In this document: one piece after another, positions 1 through 8,879 of the stretch
Layout of the letters: every line of letters begins with the position of its first letter
How positions within the stretch are numbered: position 1 is the stretch's first letter
Assembly (NCBI RefSeq): GCF_038396845.1
Contig: NZ_CP151587.1
Coordinates: 656,001-720,000, forward strand
Reading direction: 5' to 3'
Length of the DNA stretch: 64,000 nt
Origin: Gymnodinialimonas sp. 57CJ19
Lineage (GTDB): Bacteria > Pseudomonadota > Alphaproteobacteria > Rhodobacterales > Rhodobacteraceae
Notes under the pieces: model-generated
The model's database searches: none
The model's input: only the letters and a program-made list of their open reading frames with translations
Told to the model about the DNA's origin: nothing
Translations under genes and position numbers: made by a program

Positions 1-375
1 CAGAAGTGAATGGGCGGGCGGGAAGGCGCGCATGGCTTCCAGCAGGCGGAAGGTGCCGATCAGGTTGGCTTCCACATAGCTTTCCGGATTCTCGATTGAA
101 TAGCGCACACCGGCTTGTGCGGCGAGGTGGATGACCGCCGCGGGGCGGTGGGTTTCAAACAGGTCGTGCAGCACGCCGGGCGTCTCGATCCTTGCCTTTA
201 CGGGGGCGAAGGTGTCGTGTTCCATCAGCATCGCAAGGCGCGAGTCCTTCAGCGCGACCTCGTAATAATCGGTCATCGCGTCGATGCCGACCACCCGCCA
301 GCCATCCGCCAGAAGACGGGCACACAGATGGTAGCCGATGAACCCGGCAGAGCCGGTGACAAGCGCCGTTCTCAT
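1..375 (-). CDS. NAD-dependent epimerase, UDP-glucuronate 4-epimerase-like (3' end outside window)
   Basis: Reading the minus strand from ATG at 375 gives an open frame of 125 codons that runs off the left edge, so only the N-terminal part is visible. It opens with a Rossmann nucleotide-binding loop (TGSAGFIG, residues 7-14), and HLAAQAGVRYS near residue 85 followed by NLIGTFRLLEA is typical of extended short-chain dehydrogenases acting on nucleotide sugars, especially UDP-glucuronate epimerases. The start codon overlaps the galE stop in an ATGA, so the two are co-transcribed and probably supply sugars for the polysaccharide export gene nearby. The catalytic YxxxK lies outside the window, so substrate cannot be judged. 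Confidence 0.85.
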   Translation of the reverse strand, partial: MRTALVTGSAGFIGYHLCARLLADGWRVVGIDAMTDYYEVALKDSRLAMLMEHDTFAPVKARIETPGVLHDLFETHRPAAVIHLAAQAGVRYSIENPESYVEANLIGTFRLLEAMRAFPPAHSLL

Positions 376-1397
376 TGCTCGGGCTCCTCCGATGAATGCG
401 GCCCGACGATCCAACCCCAGCTAGAGGCGCACATATCGTCCAAGGCCTTTACCGTGCGGAAGCCCAGAATTTCCTCGGCCTTGTCGGCCTTCGCCACGTA
501 GATCGGAACATCCCCGGCACGCCGTTCCACAATGCGGTGGGCGATATCGCGGTTGGAGGCCCGCTTGTACGCGGCCACAACTTCCATCACGGAATTACCG
601 ACGCCGGTGCCAAGGTTCACCAAGTGGCTTTGGTCATCCCCCAACAGCGCCCCAAGCGACAGGACATGGCCGCGGGCAAGGTCTTCTACGTGGATATAGT
701 CGCGCACCCCAGTGCCGTCAGGGGTGTCATAATCGTCGCCGAAGACCTGCAACTCATCCAGCTCTCCGGCGGCAACCTTGGCGATATATGGCATCAGGTT
801 GTTGGGAATGTCGCGTGGGTCTTCCCCGATCAGGTGGCTCTCGTGGGCGCCGGCGGGATTGAAGTAGCGCAAGATGCCGATGTTCCACCGGTCATCGGCG
901 GCCGCCAGTTGGTTGAGGATCTGCTCGCCGGAAATCTTGGTCTGGCCATAGGGGTTCATCGCCCGGAACTCGGCGGTTTCTGGCGTCGGCGTCTCATCTG
1001 GCACGCCGTAGACCGTGGCCGAAGAGGAAAACACGATCTTCCGACACCCTGCCGCATCCATGACCCGCAGCAGGTTGATCAGCCCGCTGATGTTCACATC
1101 AAAGTAGTCGAGCGGGCGTTCAACCGACTCTGACACCGCTTTCAGAGCCGCAAAATGCACGACTGCGTCGAACTGATGTTCCGAAAACAGGCTGCCAAGG
1201 GTGGTGGCATCGCGCACGTCGGCTTCAGCCAGGCTCACGGGTTTGCCGGTCAGTTTTTCCAGCCGGTCCACGACTGAACGGCTGGCGTTCTGGAAATTGT
1301 CCAGGATGGTGACGTCATATCCAGCCTCGATCAAAGCCACATAGGTATGTGACCCGATATACCCGGCCCCGCCTGTCAAAAGAATATGCTCTGCCAT
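372..1397 (-). CDS. galE: UDP-glucose 4-epimerase
   Basis: The 341-residue product interconverts UDP-glucose and UDP-galactose with tightly bound NAD in the cytoplasm. Visible features are the glycine-rich loop TGGAGYIGSH (residues 8-17), HFAALKAVSES (81-91), the catalytic Ser region SSSATVYG (124-131) and the YxxxK pair Tyr150/Lys154; length is normal for bacterial GalE. It is the first gene of a minus-strand unit, its TGA overlapping the ATG of the next epimerase by four bases. A divergent 218-bp gap separates it from the polysaccharide export gene, suggesting a shared control region for exopolysaccharide synthesis. Confidence 0.95.
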   Translation of the reverse strand: MAEHILLTGGAGYIGSHTYVALIEAGYDVTILDNFQNASRSVVDRLEKLTGKPVSLAEADVRDATTLGSLFSEHQFDAVVHFAALKAVSESVERPLDYFDVNISGLINLLRVMDAAGCRKIVFSSSATVYGVPDETPTPETAEFRAMNPYGQTKISGEQILNQLAAADDRWNIGILRYFNPAGAHESHLIGEDPRDIPNNLMPYIAKVAAGELDELQVFGDDYDTPDGTGVRDYIHVEDLARGHVLSLGALLGDDQSHLVNLGTGVGNSVMEVVAAYKRASNRDIAHRIVERRAGDVPIYVAKADKAEEILGFRTVKALDDMCASSWGWIVGPHSSEEPEQ

Positions 1398-1615
1398 CCG
1401 CGGTGTGCCTTGCTCGACTTGCCGTCTTCCGTTGGTCCCCCGATTGCCACGGAACGGCCCCTGACGTCAAAGCCCATGTTCAGAAAGCTTGCCTTGGGTA
1501 AATATGCACCGCCCCTTGGTGAAAGAGCGTCAGGCGCGTTGACGCAACGCAAGCACCCTGTAAACCTCTCGCGGAAATGGATTTGTCACCTGATCTGGGG
1601 GGATCTTTGGCACAA

Positions 1616-2737
1616 ATGGCCCGTTTGCCGCTTCGAAATGCCGTGGTGCTTGCCGCGATGATGCTTGCCTTGGCGGCTTGCGATGCCCTGCCCCGCAGCG
1701 CTCCGGTGGAACGTGAAGTGGTTGAAGTGGCCAGTGGCGAGATCGCAGATTTCTCGGTCTACCCCGTGACCCGCGCCTTTCTTCCCACGGTTGCCCAATG
1801 GCCCGCCACCGGCGCGCGTCACCTGAACTGGATACCCACCTCGGGCGGTGCGCGGACGCAAGTGATCGCCACGGGCGACAGGTTGGAGCTGACCGTATGG
1901 GACAGCGCCAATGACAGCCTCCTGACGGAAAACAACGCCTCTACCGTGATTGATGCCCTGACGGTGGCCCCCGACGGCACCATTTTCGTGCCCTATGTGG
2001 GCAATGTGCAGGTGTCCGGCATGACCACGCAGCTGGCGCGGCAACGCTTGCAAGAGGAAATCGACGTGGTCGCCCCTTCCGCACAGGTTCAGCTGGAGCT
2101 GGTCGAGGGGCGGACGAACTCCGTCGATCTGGTGGGCGGTGTGGGCGCGCCGGGACGCTTGCCGATGCCGGACCGGAACTACACCGTGCTCAACGCCATT
2201 GCCGATGCGGGCGGGGTCAGCGCGGGGCTGGAAAACCCACAGATCCGGCTGATCCGGGCGGGCGCCATTTATGGCACGTCGATTGATCGGCTGTTTGCGG
2301 AACCGGGGCTGGATACCCTGTTGCGGGGCGGAGACCGGGTGATCGTCGAGGAAGACCGTCGCTACTTCCTGTCTCTGGGGGCGGCGGGGGAACAGAACCA
2401 ACACGCCTTCCCGCACGATCGCGTGACCGCGCTGGATGCCATGGCGCTGATCGGCGGGGTGGAAAGCCGTCGGGGTGATCCGGGCGGTATCCTGGTGCTG
2501 CGGGAATATCCCGCCTCGGCCGTGCGGGCCGACGCGCGGGGGCCGGATCAGTCGCGCGTTGTGTTCGCGCTGGACATGACCAATGCCGATGGGCTGTTTT
2601 CGGCCCGCAATTTTCGCATCTTTCCCGGTGATCTGGTGTTGGTAACAGAAAGCCCGGTGACAGGCGTGCAAACGATATTCGGCCTGATCGGCTCGGCCTT
2701 TGGACTGGTGGGCGCGGCCAGCAACATCGCGGACTAG
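1616..2737 (+). CDS. Outer-membrane polysaccharide export lipoprotein, Wza family
   Basis: The 373-residue protein starts with a lipoprotein signal (basic MARLPLR, hydrophobic stretch, LALAAC lipobox with Cys22), followed by a polysaccharide-export domain (about 80-165) and SLBB-type repeats, the pattern of Wza/KpsD/ExoF export channels. An upstream in-frame ATG at 1577 would add 13 residues before the signal; 1616 is preferred because it gives a normal signal peptide and has GGGGGGAT about 10 nt upstream. It is divergent from galE. The export partner (Wzc-like kinase) is not next to it. Family is clear; the polymer exported is unknown. Confidence 0.88.
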   Translation: MARLPLRNAVVLAAMMLALAACDALPRSAPVEREVVEVASGEIADFSVYPVTRAFLPTVAQWPATGARHLNWIPTSGGARTQVIATGDRLELTVWDSANDSLLTENNASTVIDALTVAPDGTIFVPYVGNVQVSGMTTQLARQRLQEEIDVVAPSAQVQLELVEGRTNSVDLVGGVGAPGRLPMPDRNYTVLNAIADAGGVSAGLENPQIRLIRAGAIYGTSIDRLFAEPGLDTLLRGGDRVIVEEDRRYFLSLGAAGEQNQHAFPHDRVTALDAMALIGGVESRRGDPGGILVLREYPASAVRADARGPDQSRVVFALDMTNADGLFSARNFRIFPGDLVLVTESPVTGVQTIFGLIGSAFGLVGAASNIAD

Positions 2738-2756
2738 GCGACGCGGTCCGGCCCCA

Positions 2757-2807
2757 GGCTGAAGCCCGGTCTACCGGGGAAGGGGCATCGTAGACCGGGC
2801 TTCAGCC
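2757..2807. terminator. Perfect 18-bp inverted repeat between convergent genes
   Basis: GGCTGAAGCCCGGTCTAC (2757-2774) is mirrored exactly by its reverse complement at 2790-2807 with a 15-nt loop. It sits between the converging export lipoprotein and glycosyltransferase genes, and its right arm includes the stop codon of the latter. There is no long T-run, so a bidirectional terminator or a REP-like 3'-end stabiliser are both possible. Confidence 0.6.
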
Positions 2808-4052
2808 CGGGATGGCCATCCGCTTTGCCTTGGGGACCAGCGCATTAATCTGGCGCAGATGTTCGGGCAGACACACCTTCTGGAAATCGTAGTTCTTCAC
2901 CACATGGGCCCGTGCCGCCGGTCCAAGGTGGGCGTAGGTGCCGGGGCGTTCCAACACATCCACAACCTTGCGGGCGATATCCTTGGGGTCGAAGAAATCA
3001 GCAAGCAAGCCGGTCTTGCCGTGCTCGATCGCTTCGCGCACCGGGGCCACATCGGACGCCACAATCGTCGCCCCCATCGACATCGCCTCCAGACACGACC
3101 ACGACAGCACAAACGGTACCGTCAGGTAGATGTGGCAGCGGCTGACTTGAACGATCTTCTGGTAATCCTCGTAGGGCACCCGCCCCAGAAAATGGACGCG
3201 GGACCAGTCAACGGCGTCGCCAACTTCCCTCTCCATTTCGGCTCTATACCCGCCTTCAGAGCCTGATTTCTTGCCGTAGGACACATCCGATCCACCGATA
3301 ATCAGTGCCCGTGCGTTGGGGCGTGCATCAAGAATATGGGGCAGCGCGCGCATGAAGCTGTGGAAGCCGCGTGTCGGCTCCATGTTGCGGGCCATATAGG
3401 TGAAAATTTCATCGTCCTTGGTGACGGATCGCCCAAGACGCCCCAAGGCAACTTCGGCCTTCGGGTCGGGCATCAACTTGTCGGTGCGGATGCCGTCGTG
3501 CTTGACGTAGATCTTTTCCTTGAAGCTGTCAGGGAACGTGTCGCGTTGCCAGCCGGTGGGGGAATGGCCCTGATCCACGGTCTGGATGTTGGCAAAGTTC
3601 ACCGCGTTACGGGCGTGCATGGTGAACGGCGCATGGGGGCTGGCGGGAAATTCGGGGTCAAACCCGACACTGCCGCCCTTGGCGAGGAAGTAATACTCAA
3701 AATAGCCGATGATCGGCGCGTTTGGCCAAATCTCTTTCAGGAACGTCAACTCTCCCCAACCCACGTGACCGATGATGATATCGGGGGTGAACCCCTCTGC
3801 CCGCAGCTTGGCGGCCGCTTGAGCACAACCGAACCCGTTGCCAGTGCATTCCTCCCAATATTGGGTCAGGGCGTAGGCGTCCTTGGCGGGCTTGTGGTGG
3901 GTCTTGTAGGTCACGACCCGCGCGCCTTCCATCCCCGGGACATCCTTGCGTTGGGTCAGGAACACCAGCTCATGCTTTCCCTGCTCTCTTAACCAGGTGA
4001 AAAGCTCTCGGTATTGACCGGGAAAGTTCTGATGCACAAAAAGGATTTTCAT
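2802..4052 (-). CDS. GT4-type glycosyltransferase
   Basis: This 416-residue protein begins MKILFVHQNFPGQ, the first strand of a GT-B fold, and its C-terminal half carries the GT4 donor-site signature around SCLEAMSMGATIVASD followed by PVREAI (the E-x7-E type motif), plus a phosphate-loop region (YMARNMEPTRGF). It should transfer a sugar from a nucleotide donor to an exopolysaccharide precursor at the inner membrane face. A longer frame to 4172 exists, but the extra 40 residues lack family character and the 4052 ATG gives the standard N-terminus. It converges with the export lipoprotein gene. Confidence 0.85.
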   Translation of the reverse strand: MKILFVHQNFPGQYRELFTWLREQGKHELVFLTQRKDVPGMEGARVVTYKTHHKPAKDAYALTQYWEECTGNGFGCAQAAAKLRAEGFTPDIIIGHVGWGELTFLKEIWPNAPIIGYFEYYFLAKGGSVGFDPEFPASPHAPFTMHARNAVNFANIQTVDQGHSPTGWQRDTFPDSFKEKIYVKHDGIRTDKLMPDPKAEVALGRLGRSVTKDDEIFTYMARNMEPTRGFHSFMRALPHILDARPNARALIIGGSDVSYGKKSGSEGGYRAEMEREVGDAVDWSRVHFLGRVPYEDYQKIVQVSRCHIYLTVPFVLSWSCLEAMSMGATIVASDVAPVREAIEHGKTGLLADFFDPKDIARKVVDVLERPGTYAHLGPAARAHVVKNYDFQKVCLPEHLRQINALVPKAKRMAIPG

Positions 4053-4154
4053 CGTCACGCTACGCCTGTGTCTTTTCGGGATTTGCCCCTGATTAACCCT
4101 GATGTCCCAATCCCATGCGGCAGGCGCAAGGCAGAACTGCGGCAACAGGGGGGT

Positions 4155-4182
4155 TTGGTGTTGCGACAGCACTCCCTATATG
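4155..4182 (+). promoter_or_regulatory. Candidate sigma70-type promoter of hslO
   Basis: TTGGTG (4155-4160) and TATATG (4177-4182) are separated by 16 bases in the 172-bp gap shared by the glycosyltransferase and hslO, about 40 bases ahead of the hslO start. Match quality is moderate, and heat-shock sigma control of hslO is equally plausible. Confidence 0.3.
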
Positions 4183-4224
4183 GGACCAGACTTTGAAAAT
4201 TTCGCAAAAAAGGGGGTGCCCCCC

Positions 4225-5226
4225 ATGACTATGACCACAAAACTCGCGTGGGACGACACGGTATTGCCATTCCAACTGGATCGCTCGGACATTCGTGGCC
4301 GTGTGGCGCGGTTGGACACGACGCTGAACCAGATCCTGTCTCAGCACGATTATCCCGCCCCGATCGAGGCGATGGTGGCTGAAATGGCCCTGCTGACGGC
4401 GCTGATCGGGCAGACCATGAAGCTGCGTTGGAAACTGTCGTTGCAGGTACGCTCCGACGGGCCGATCCGCCTGATTGCGACCGATTTCCTTGCCCCCGAG
4501 GCCGAGGGAGAGCCCGCGCGCATCCGCGCCTATGCCTCTTATGATGAAGATCGGTTGGACCTGACCGCCCCTGCCTTCCCGCAGATCGGCTCTGGGTACT
4601 TTGCGATCCTGATCGACCAGGGCCAGGATATGACACCCTATCAAGGCATCACGCCGATCGGTGGGGAGTCTCTATCCGCCTGTGCAGAGACTTATTTTGC
4701 GCAATCCGAGCAGCTTCCTACGGCGTTCAAGCTGTCTTATGGCAAGGCGCAGGAACCCGGTCAGGCCGAGGGCTGGCGTGCCGGGGGCATGATGATCCAG
4801 GTGATGCCGGAATCCTCGCTGGAAGCGGCCGAGCCGCCCACAAGTGATGAAGGCACGCTGACTGCTAACGATCTGGTGTCCGACGATAAAGCCGAGGATT
4901 GGTCCCGCGCCAACATCCTGATGGATACCGCCGACGAGATGGAGCTGATCGGGCCCCATGTGTCCCCGACGGACCTGCTCGTGCGTCTCTTCCACGAGGA
5001 ACAGCCTCGTGTCTTCGACGCGTTGCCCGTGGGCTTTGGCTGCACCTGTTCCGAGGATCGCGTGCGACAGTCTTTGTCGATCTATTCGGCCAAGGACATT
5101 GCCCATATGACGACCGAGGAAGGCCGGGTCACGGCGGATTGCCAGTTCTGCGGCAACCACTATGACTTTGACCCCCTCTCGTTAGGGTTCGAGGCCGAAA
5201 GGGCCCCCGATGGGTCGCCTGTTTGA
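4225..5226 (+). CDS. hslO: Hsp33 redox-regulated chaperone
   Basis: The 333-residue protein is a cytoplasmic holdase activated by oxidation. The C-terminal zinc switch is visible as CTC (Cys273, Cys275) and CQFC (Cys306, Cys309), the four cysteines that bind Zn in the reduced state and form disulfides under stress. The N-terminal substrate-binding core (SLQVRSDGPIRLIATDF) is typical. ATG at 4225 is chosen over the open frame from 4102 because AGGGGG lies 8-14 nt upstream and homologues start just before this point. The 3' end overlaps the Nudix gene by 17 nt, implying an hslO-nudix-cca operon. Confidence 0.93.
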   Translation: MTMTTKLAWDDTVLPFQLDRSDIRGRVARLDTTLNQILSQHDYPAPIEAMVAEMALLTALIGQTMKLRWKLSLQVRSDGPIRLIATDFLAPEAEGEPARIRAYASYDEDRLDLTAPAFPQIGSGYFAILIDQGQDMTPYQGITPIGGESLSACAETYFAQSEQLPTAFKLSYGKAQEPGQAEGWRAGGMMIQVMPESSLEAAEPPTSDEGTLTANDLVSDDKAEDWSRANILMDTADEMELIGPHVSPTDLLVRLFHEEQPRVFDALPVGFGCTCSEDRVRQSLSIYSAKDIAHMTTEEGRVTADCQFCGNHYDFDPLSLGFEAERAPDGSPV

Positions 5227-5809
5227 TCTAGATACAATGACGGCCGCGTTGGAGACACCTCTGGCGCGGCCCATTGGTTCGGGGTCGTCGGATTATGATC
5301 TGAACCCCGGCGTGACCTTGCCCGCCGACCGTGTCTTGCGGCCCGCTGCCGTGCTGATCGGGGTATTGGGCGATGAGGTGGTGCTGACCAAACGCTCGTC
5401 CAACCTCAAGCATCACCCCGGCCAAATCGCCTTTCCGGGTGGCAAGGTGGACGGCGTCGAGACCCCCGCCCAGGCCGCCCTGCGCGAGGCCCAGGAAGAA
5501 ATCGGACTGGCGCCGGAAAACGTCACTATTCTTGCGGAATTGTCGCCCCATGAAACGGTCACCTCCTACAACGTGACACCCTTTCTGGCGCGGATCGAGG
5601 CTAACTTCACCCCCAAGCCAGAACCCGGCGAAGTGGCCGAGGTGTTCCGCGTCCCGCTCTCATTCCTGATGGACCCCTCCAATTACGTCGTCGAAGGTCG
5701 CCGATGGCGCGGCATGCGGCGCGAGTTCTTTGTGGTGCCCTACGGCCCCTATTACATCTGGGGCGCAACGGCCCGGATGCTGAAGGCTCTTGCGGATCGG
5801 GTGGCGTAA
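5210..5809 (+). CDS. Nudix hydrolase, CoA-pyrophosphatase (NudL) type
   Basis: The 199-residue protein has a full Nudix box at residues 78-100 (GKVDGVETP then REAQEEIGL), with the metal-binding REAQEE at 92-97, preceded by KHHPGQIAFPGG, the upstream element typical of NudL-type CoA diphosphatases. It probably cleaves CoA or oxidised CoA to 4'-phosphopantetheine and 3',5'-ADP. The start lies inside the hslO 3' end (17-nt overlap); an alternative ATG at 5237 would remove the overlap. Its stop codon shares one base with the cca start. Confidence 0.85.
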   Translation: MGRLFDLDTMTAALETPLARPIGSGSSDYDLNPGVTLPADRVLRPAAVLIGVLGDEVVLTKRSSNLKHHPGQIAFPGGKVDGVETPAQAALREAQEEIGLAPENVTILAELSPHETVTSYNVTPFLARIEANFTPKPEPGEVAEVFRVPLSFLMDPSNYVVEGRRWRGMRREFFVVPYGPYYIWGATARMLKALADRVA

Positions 5810-6942
5810 TGCGGTTGCAGGCGCCTTGTTTGACCGATGCGGGCACTGTCGCGGTATTTGAGGCGCTGCAAGGTCATGGTGTTTGGTTTGTCGGCGGATG
5901 CGTGCGCAACGGTCTGTTGGGTCTTCCCGTCGCGGATATCGACATTTGCACGGAGCTGCTGCCTGAACAGGTGATGGAACTGGCTCAAGGGGCCGGGTTG
6001 AAGACCATCCCCACAGGCATCGACCACGGCACGGTGACGGTGGTGGCCGATGGCACGCCCTATGAAATTACGACCCTACGCCGCGATGTAGAGACGGACG
6101 GACGCCATGCCTCTGTCGCCTTTACCCGAGAACTGGCGCAGGATGCCGCGCGGCGGGATTTCACCATGAACGCGCTTTACGCGACCCGCGACGGGACGGT
6201 TCTGGACCCCAATGGCGCGGGCCTGGAAGATTTGGCCGCGCGGCGTTTGCGCTTCATTGGCGATGCCAGTGCCCGCATTGCCGAGGACCACCTGCGCATC
6301 TTGCGGTTCTTCCGGTTCCACGCTTGGTACGCCGATCCTGCCGGCGGTATCGACGCCGATGGGCTGGCCGCCTGTGCGCACGGGGTGGACGGGATCGCCA
6401 AACTTTCGCGCGAACGGATCGGGGCCGAGGTCAAAACGCTCCTCCGCGCGCCTGATCCCGCGCCTGCTGTCGCGGCGATGGATCAGTCAGGCGTCCTCGC
6501 CGCGGTTCTGCCGGGGGCCCATGCGCCTTCTTTGACCCTTTTGACGGGGCTGGAAGGCGACGTTGCGCCCGCTGCGATCCGACGCCTGGCGGCTTTGGGC
6601 GGCGACCCCGGTAACCTTCGTCTATCCAAGGCTGAAGCCAAGCAACTTGCCCTGTTCCGCGATGAGATGGGCACGCTCACCCCCCCCGGCGCGTTGGGGT
6701 ACCACCACGGCGCGGTGGCCACCCGTGATATCTTGCTGCTACGTGGGTTGATCGCGGAACAGCCCCCCGGCGCAGAGGCCCTTCGGCTGGCCGAACAAGG
6801 CGCCCAAGCCGTATTCCCCGTGAAAGCCGCAGACCTGCCGGCATTGCAGGGCAAAGCCTTGGGCGATCACCTGAAGGCGTTGGAAACGCGGTGGATTGCC
6901 AGCGATTTCACCCTGACCAAAGCAGAACTGCTCCGCCCCTGA
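5809..6942 (+). CDS. cca: CCA-adding tRNA nucleotidyltransferase (poly(A) polymerase family)
   Basis: The 377-residue class II nucleotidyltransferase adds or repairs the 3' CCA of tRNA. The head domain shows FVGGCVRNGLLG (27-38) and the catalytic DxD at Asp43/Asp45, then RRDFTMNAL and EDHLRILRFFRFHA of the neck. The ATG at 5809 overlaps the preceding TAA by one base (TAATG), a translational-coupling arrangement; an upstream in-frame start at 5704 would lie wholly inside the Nudix gene and is rejected. Family assignment is firm; CCA addition versus poly(A) activity cannot be separated by sequence reading alone. Confidence 0.88.
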   Translation: MRLQAPCLTDAGTVAVFEALQGHGVWFVGGCVRNGLLGLPVADIDICTELLPEQVMELAQGAGLKTIPTGIDHGTVTVVADGTPYEITTLRRDVETDGRHASVAFTRELAQDAARRDFTMNALYATRDGTVLDPNGAGLEDLAARRLRFIGDASARIAEDHLRILRFFRFHAWYADPAGGIDADGLAACAHGVDGIAKLSRERIGAEVKTLLRAPDPAPAVAAMDQSGVLAAVLPGAHAPSLTLLTGLEGDVAPAAIRRLAALGGDPGNLRLSKAEAKQLALFRDEMGTLTPPGALGYHHGAVATRDILLLRGLIAEQPPGAEALRLAEQGAQAVFPVKAADLPALQGKALGDHLKALETRWIASDFTLTKAELLRP

Positions 6943-7022
6943 AGGGCACCTCTGCCAAGCCCTCCCATGCATGGCCATTTCCCCGACAGGGCGCTATACC
7001 TCAGTCCTGACCGGGAATTGTC

Positions 7023-8879
7023 ATGTTCAAGATATTTGAAAATCTGGTCGATCCCTACGTAGCCCACGCCAACCAGGATCAGCCGCCTCGCCGTCTTTGG
7101 CCCTTCCTTTGGGACTATTCGCAGCCCTTCAAGGGGCTCTTTGCGCTGACCGCTTTCATGTCTGTCGTCGTCGCCGCGATCGAGATCGGGTTGATCTGGT
7201 ACATGGGCCGTGTGGTGGACCTGATGACCGAAGGTGAGCCCGCCACGGTTTTGTCCGACTACGGGCTGGAACTGACGCTGGCCGCTGTTTTCATCCTGAC
7301 GATCCGGCCCGTTTTGCAAGGCATCGACGTGGCGCTGTTGAACAACGCGATCTTGCCGCAGTTCGGCGCACTGGTGCGGTGGCGCGCCCATAAACAGGTA
7401 CTGCGTCAATCTGTTGGCTTCTTCGAGAACGACTTCGCCGGCCGCATTGCCAACCGGATCATGCAAACGCCGGGTAGTGCGGGGGACGCGATCTTTCAGG
7501 TGTTTGACGCGATCACCTTCTCTCTCGCGTATCTGGTGGGGGCGGCGATTTTGCTGATGGGATCAGACCCCCGTTTGGCGCTGCCCTTGGTGGTCTGGTT
7601 CACCCTCTACGCGCTGCTTTTACGCTGGACGATGAAACGCGTTGGTCCCGCATCCAAAGCCGCATCCGATGCCCGCTCGATGACCACGGGGCGGGTCGTG
7701 GACAGCTACACCAACATCCATTCGGTGAAACTGTTCGCCCATAACGACTCGGAACTGGCCTACGCGAAAGAAGCCATCGAGTTCACCCGCCGGACCTTCG
7801 CCAAAGAGATGCGGATTTTCACCACCATGGACGTGATGTTGGTCACGCTGAATGGCTTCCTCATCGTGGCGGTCGTGGGGTGGGGTATTCTGCTGTGGTC
7901 CCAAGGTGCGGCCTCTGTCGGGGTGGTCGCGGCGGCGACGGCCTTGGCGCTGCGGCTGTCCGCCATGACCGGTTGGATCATGTGGGCGGTCTCCACGTTC
8001 TTCCGCGCCCTCGGCGTTGTCGCCGAAGGGATGGAGACGATTACCGTACCAATCGAGCTGGTCGATGACCCGGACGCCAAACCCCTGCTCTTGACGCAGG
8101 GTGAAATCACGCTGGATGGAATCAGCCACCATTATGGGCGCGCGGCGGGCGGGCTGGATGGCATCTCGCTGACGATCAAGCCGGGCGAGAAGGTGGGGCT
8201 TGTGGGGCGGTCGGGGGCCGGAAAGTCTTCACTCGTGAAGCTGTTGTTGCGGTTCTACGATGCCGAACAGGGTCGTATCTTGATCGACGGGCAAGATATC
8301 GCGCGGGTTCAGCAGGACAGCCTTCGCGGGGTGATTGGTATGGTGCAACAAGACAGCTCCCTGCTGCACCGATCAGTCCGCGATAACATCCTTTACGGGG
8401 CGCCCGGTGCCTCGGATGCGGCGATGATCCAAGCTGCCAAACGGGCCGAGGCCCATGAGTTCATCCTTGATCTGGAAGACCCCCAGAGCCGCAAAGGCTA
8501 TGACGCCCATGTGGGGGAAAGAGGCGTGAAGCTTTCGGGCGGGCAGAGGCAGCGGGTGACGCTGGCCCGTGTGATCCTGAAGAACGCCCCGATTCTGGTG
8601 CTGGATGAGGCGACAAGCGCGCTCGATTCCGAGGTCGAGGCGCAGATTCAAGAAACGCTTTACGGGGTGATGCAGGGCAAGACTGTCATCGCCATCGCCC
8701 ACCGCCTGTCGACCATCGCGCAGATGGATCGGATCGTGGTGCTGGACGACGGCCGCGTGGTGGAAGACGGCCCTCATTCGGTGCTTTTGGCGCAAGGTGG
8801 CCTATATGCCAGCTTCTGGGCGCGGCAGTCAGGTGGCTTCATCGGCGCCGACACGGATACAGAGGAAACCGCCAAGTGA
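7023..8879 (+). CDS. ABC half-exporter (TMD-NBD fusion), first of tandem pair
   Basis: The 618-residue protein has an N-terminal six-helix exporter domain (about 35-330) and a C-terminal ATPase domain with Walker A GRSGAGKS (near 397), ABC signature LSGGQRQR (near 503), Walker B ILVLDEA (near 524) and the H-loop AIAHRLST. It is an inner-membrane ABC-B type exporter; lipid, drug or peptide cargo cannot be told. Its TGA overlaps the GTG start of the equal-length second half-transporter, so a heterodimer is likely. Both proteins keep the catalytic Glu after Walker B, unlike many heterodimers with a degenerate site. Confidence 0.9.
   Translation: MFKIFENLVDPYVAHANQDQPPRRLWPFLWDYSQPFKGLFALTAFMSVVVAAIEIGLIWYMGRVVDLMTEGEPATVLSDYGLELTLAAVFILTIRPVLQGIDVALLNNAILPQFGALVRWRAHKQVLRQSVGFFENDFAGRIANRIMQTPGSAGDAIFQVFDAITFSLAYLVGAAILLMGSDPRLALPLVVWFTLYALLLRWTMKRVGPASKAASDARSMTTGRVVDSYTNIHSVKLFAHNDSELAYAKEAIEFTRRTFAKEMRIFTTMDVMLVTLNGFLIVAVVGWGILLWSQGAASVGVVAAATALALRLSAMTGWIMWAVSTFFRALGVVAEGMETITVPIELVDDPDAKPLLLTQGEITLDGISHHYGRAAGGLDGISLTIKPGEKVGLVGRSGAGKSSLVKLLLRFYDAEQGRILIDGQDIARVQQDSLRGVIGMVQQDSSLLHRSVRDNILYGAPGASDAAMIQAAKRAEAHEFILDLEDPQSRKGYDAHVGERGVKLSGGQRQRVTLARVILKNAPILVLDEATSALDSEVEAQIQETLYGVMQGKTVIAIAHRLSTIAQMDRIVVLDDGRVVEDGPHSVLLAQGGLYASFWARQSGGFIGADTDTEETAK

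Noticed and set aside
1586..2671. 361-codon open frame on the minus strand opposite the Wza-like gene
   Set aside because: His/Arg/Gln-rich translation typical of an antisense shadow in GC-rich DNA; the plus-strand frame has a lipobox and family domains.
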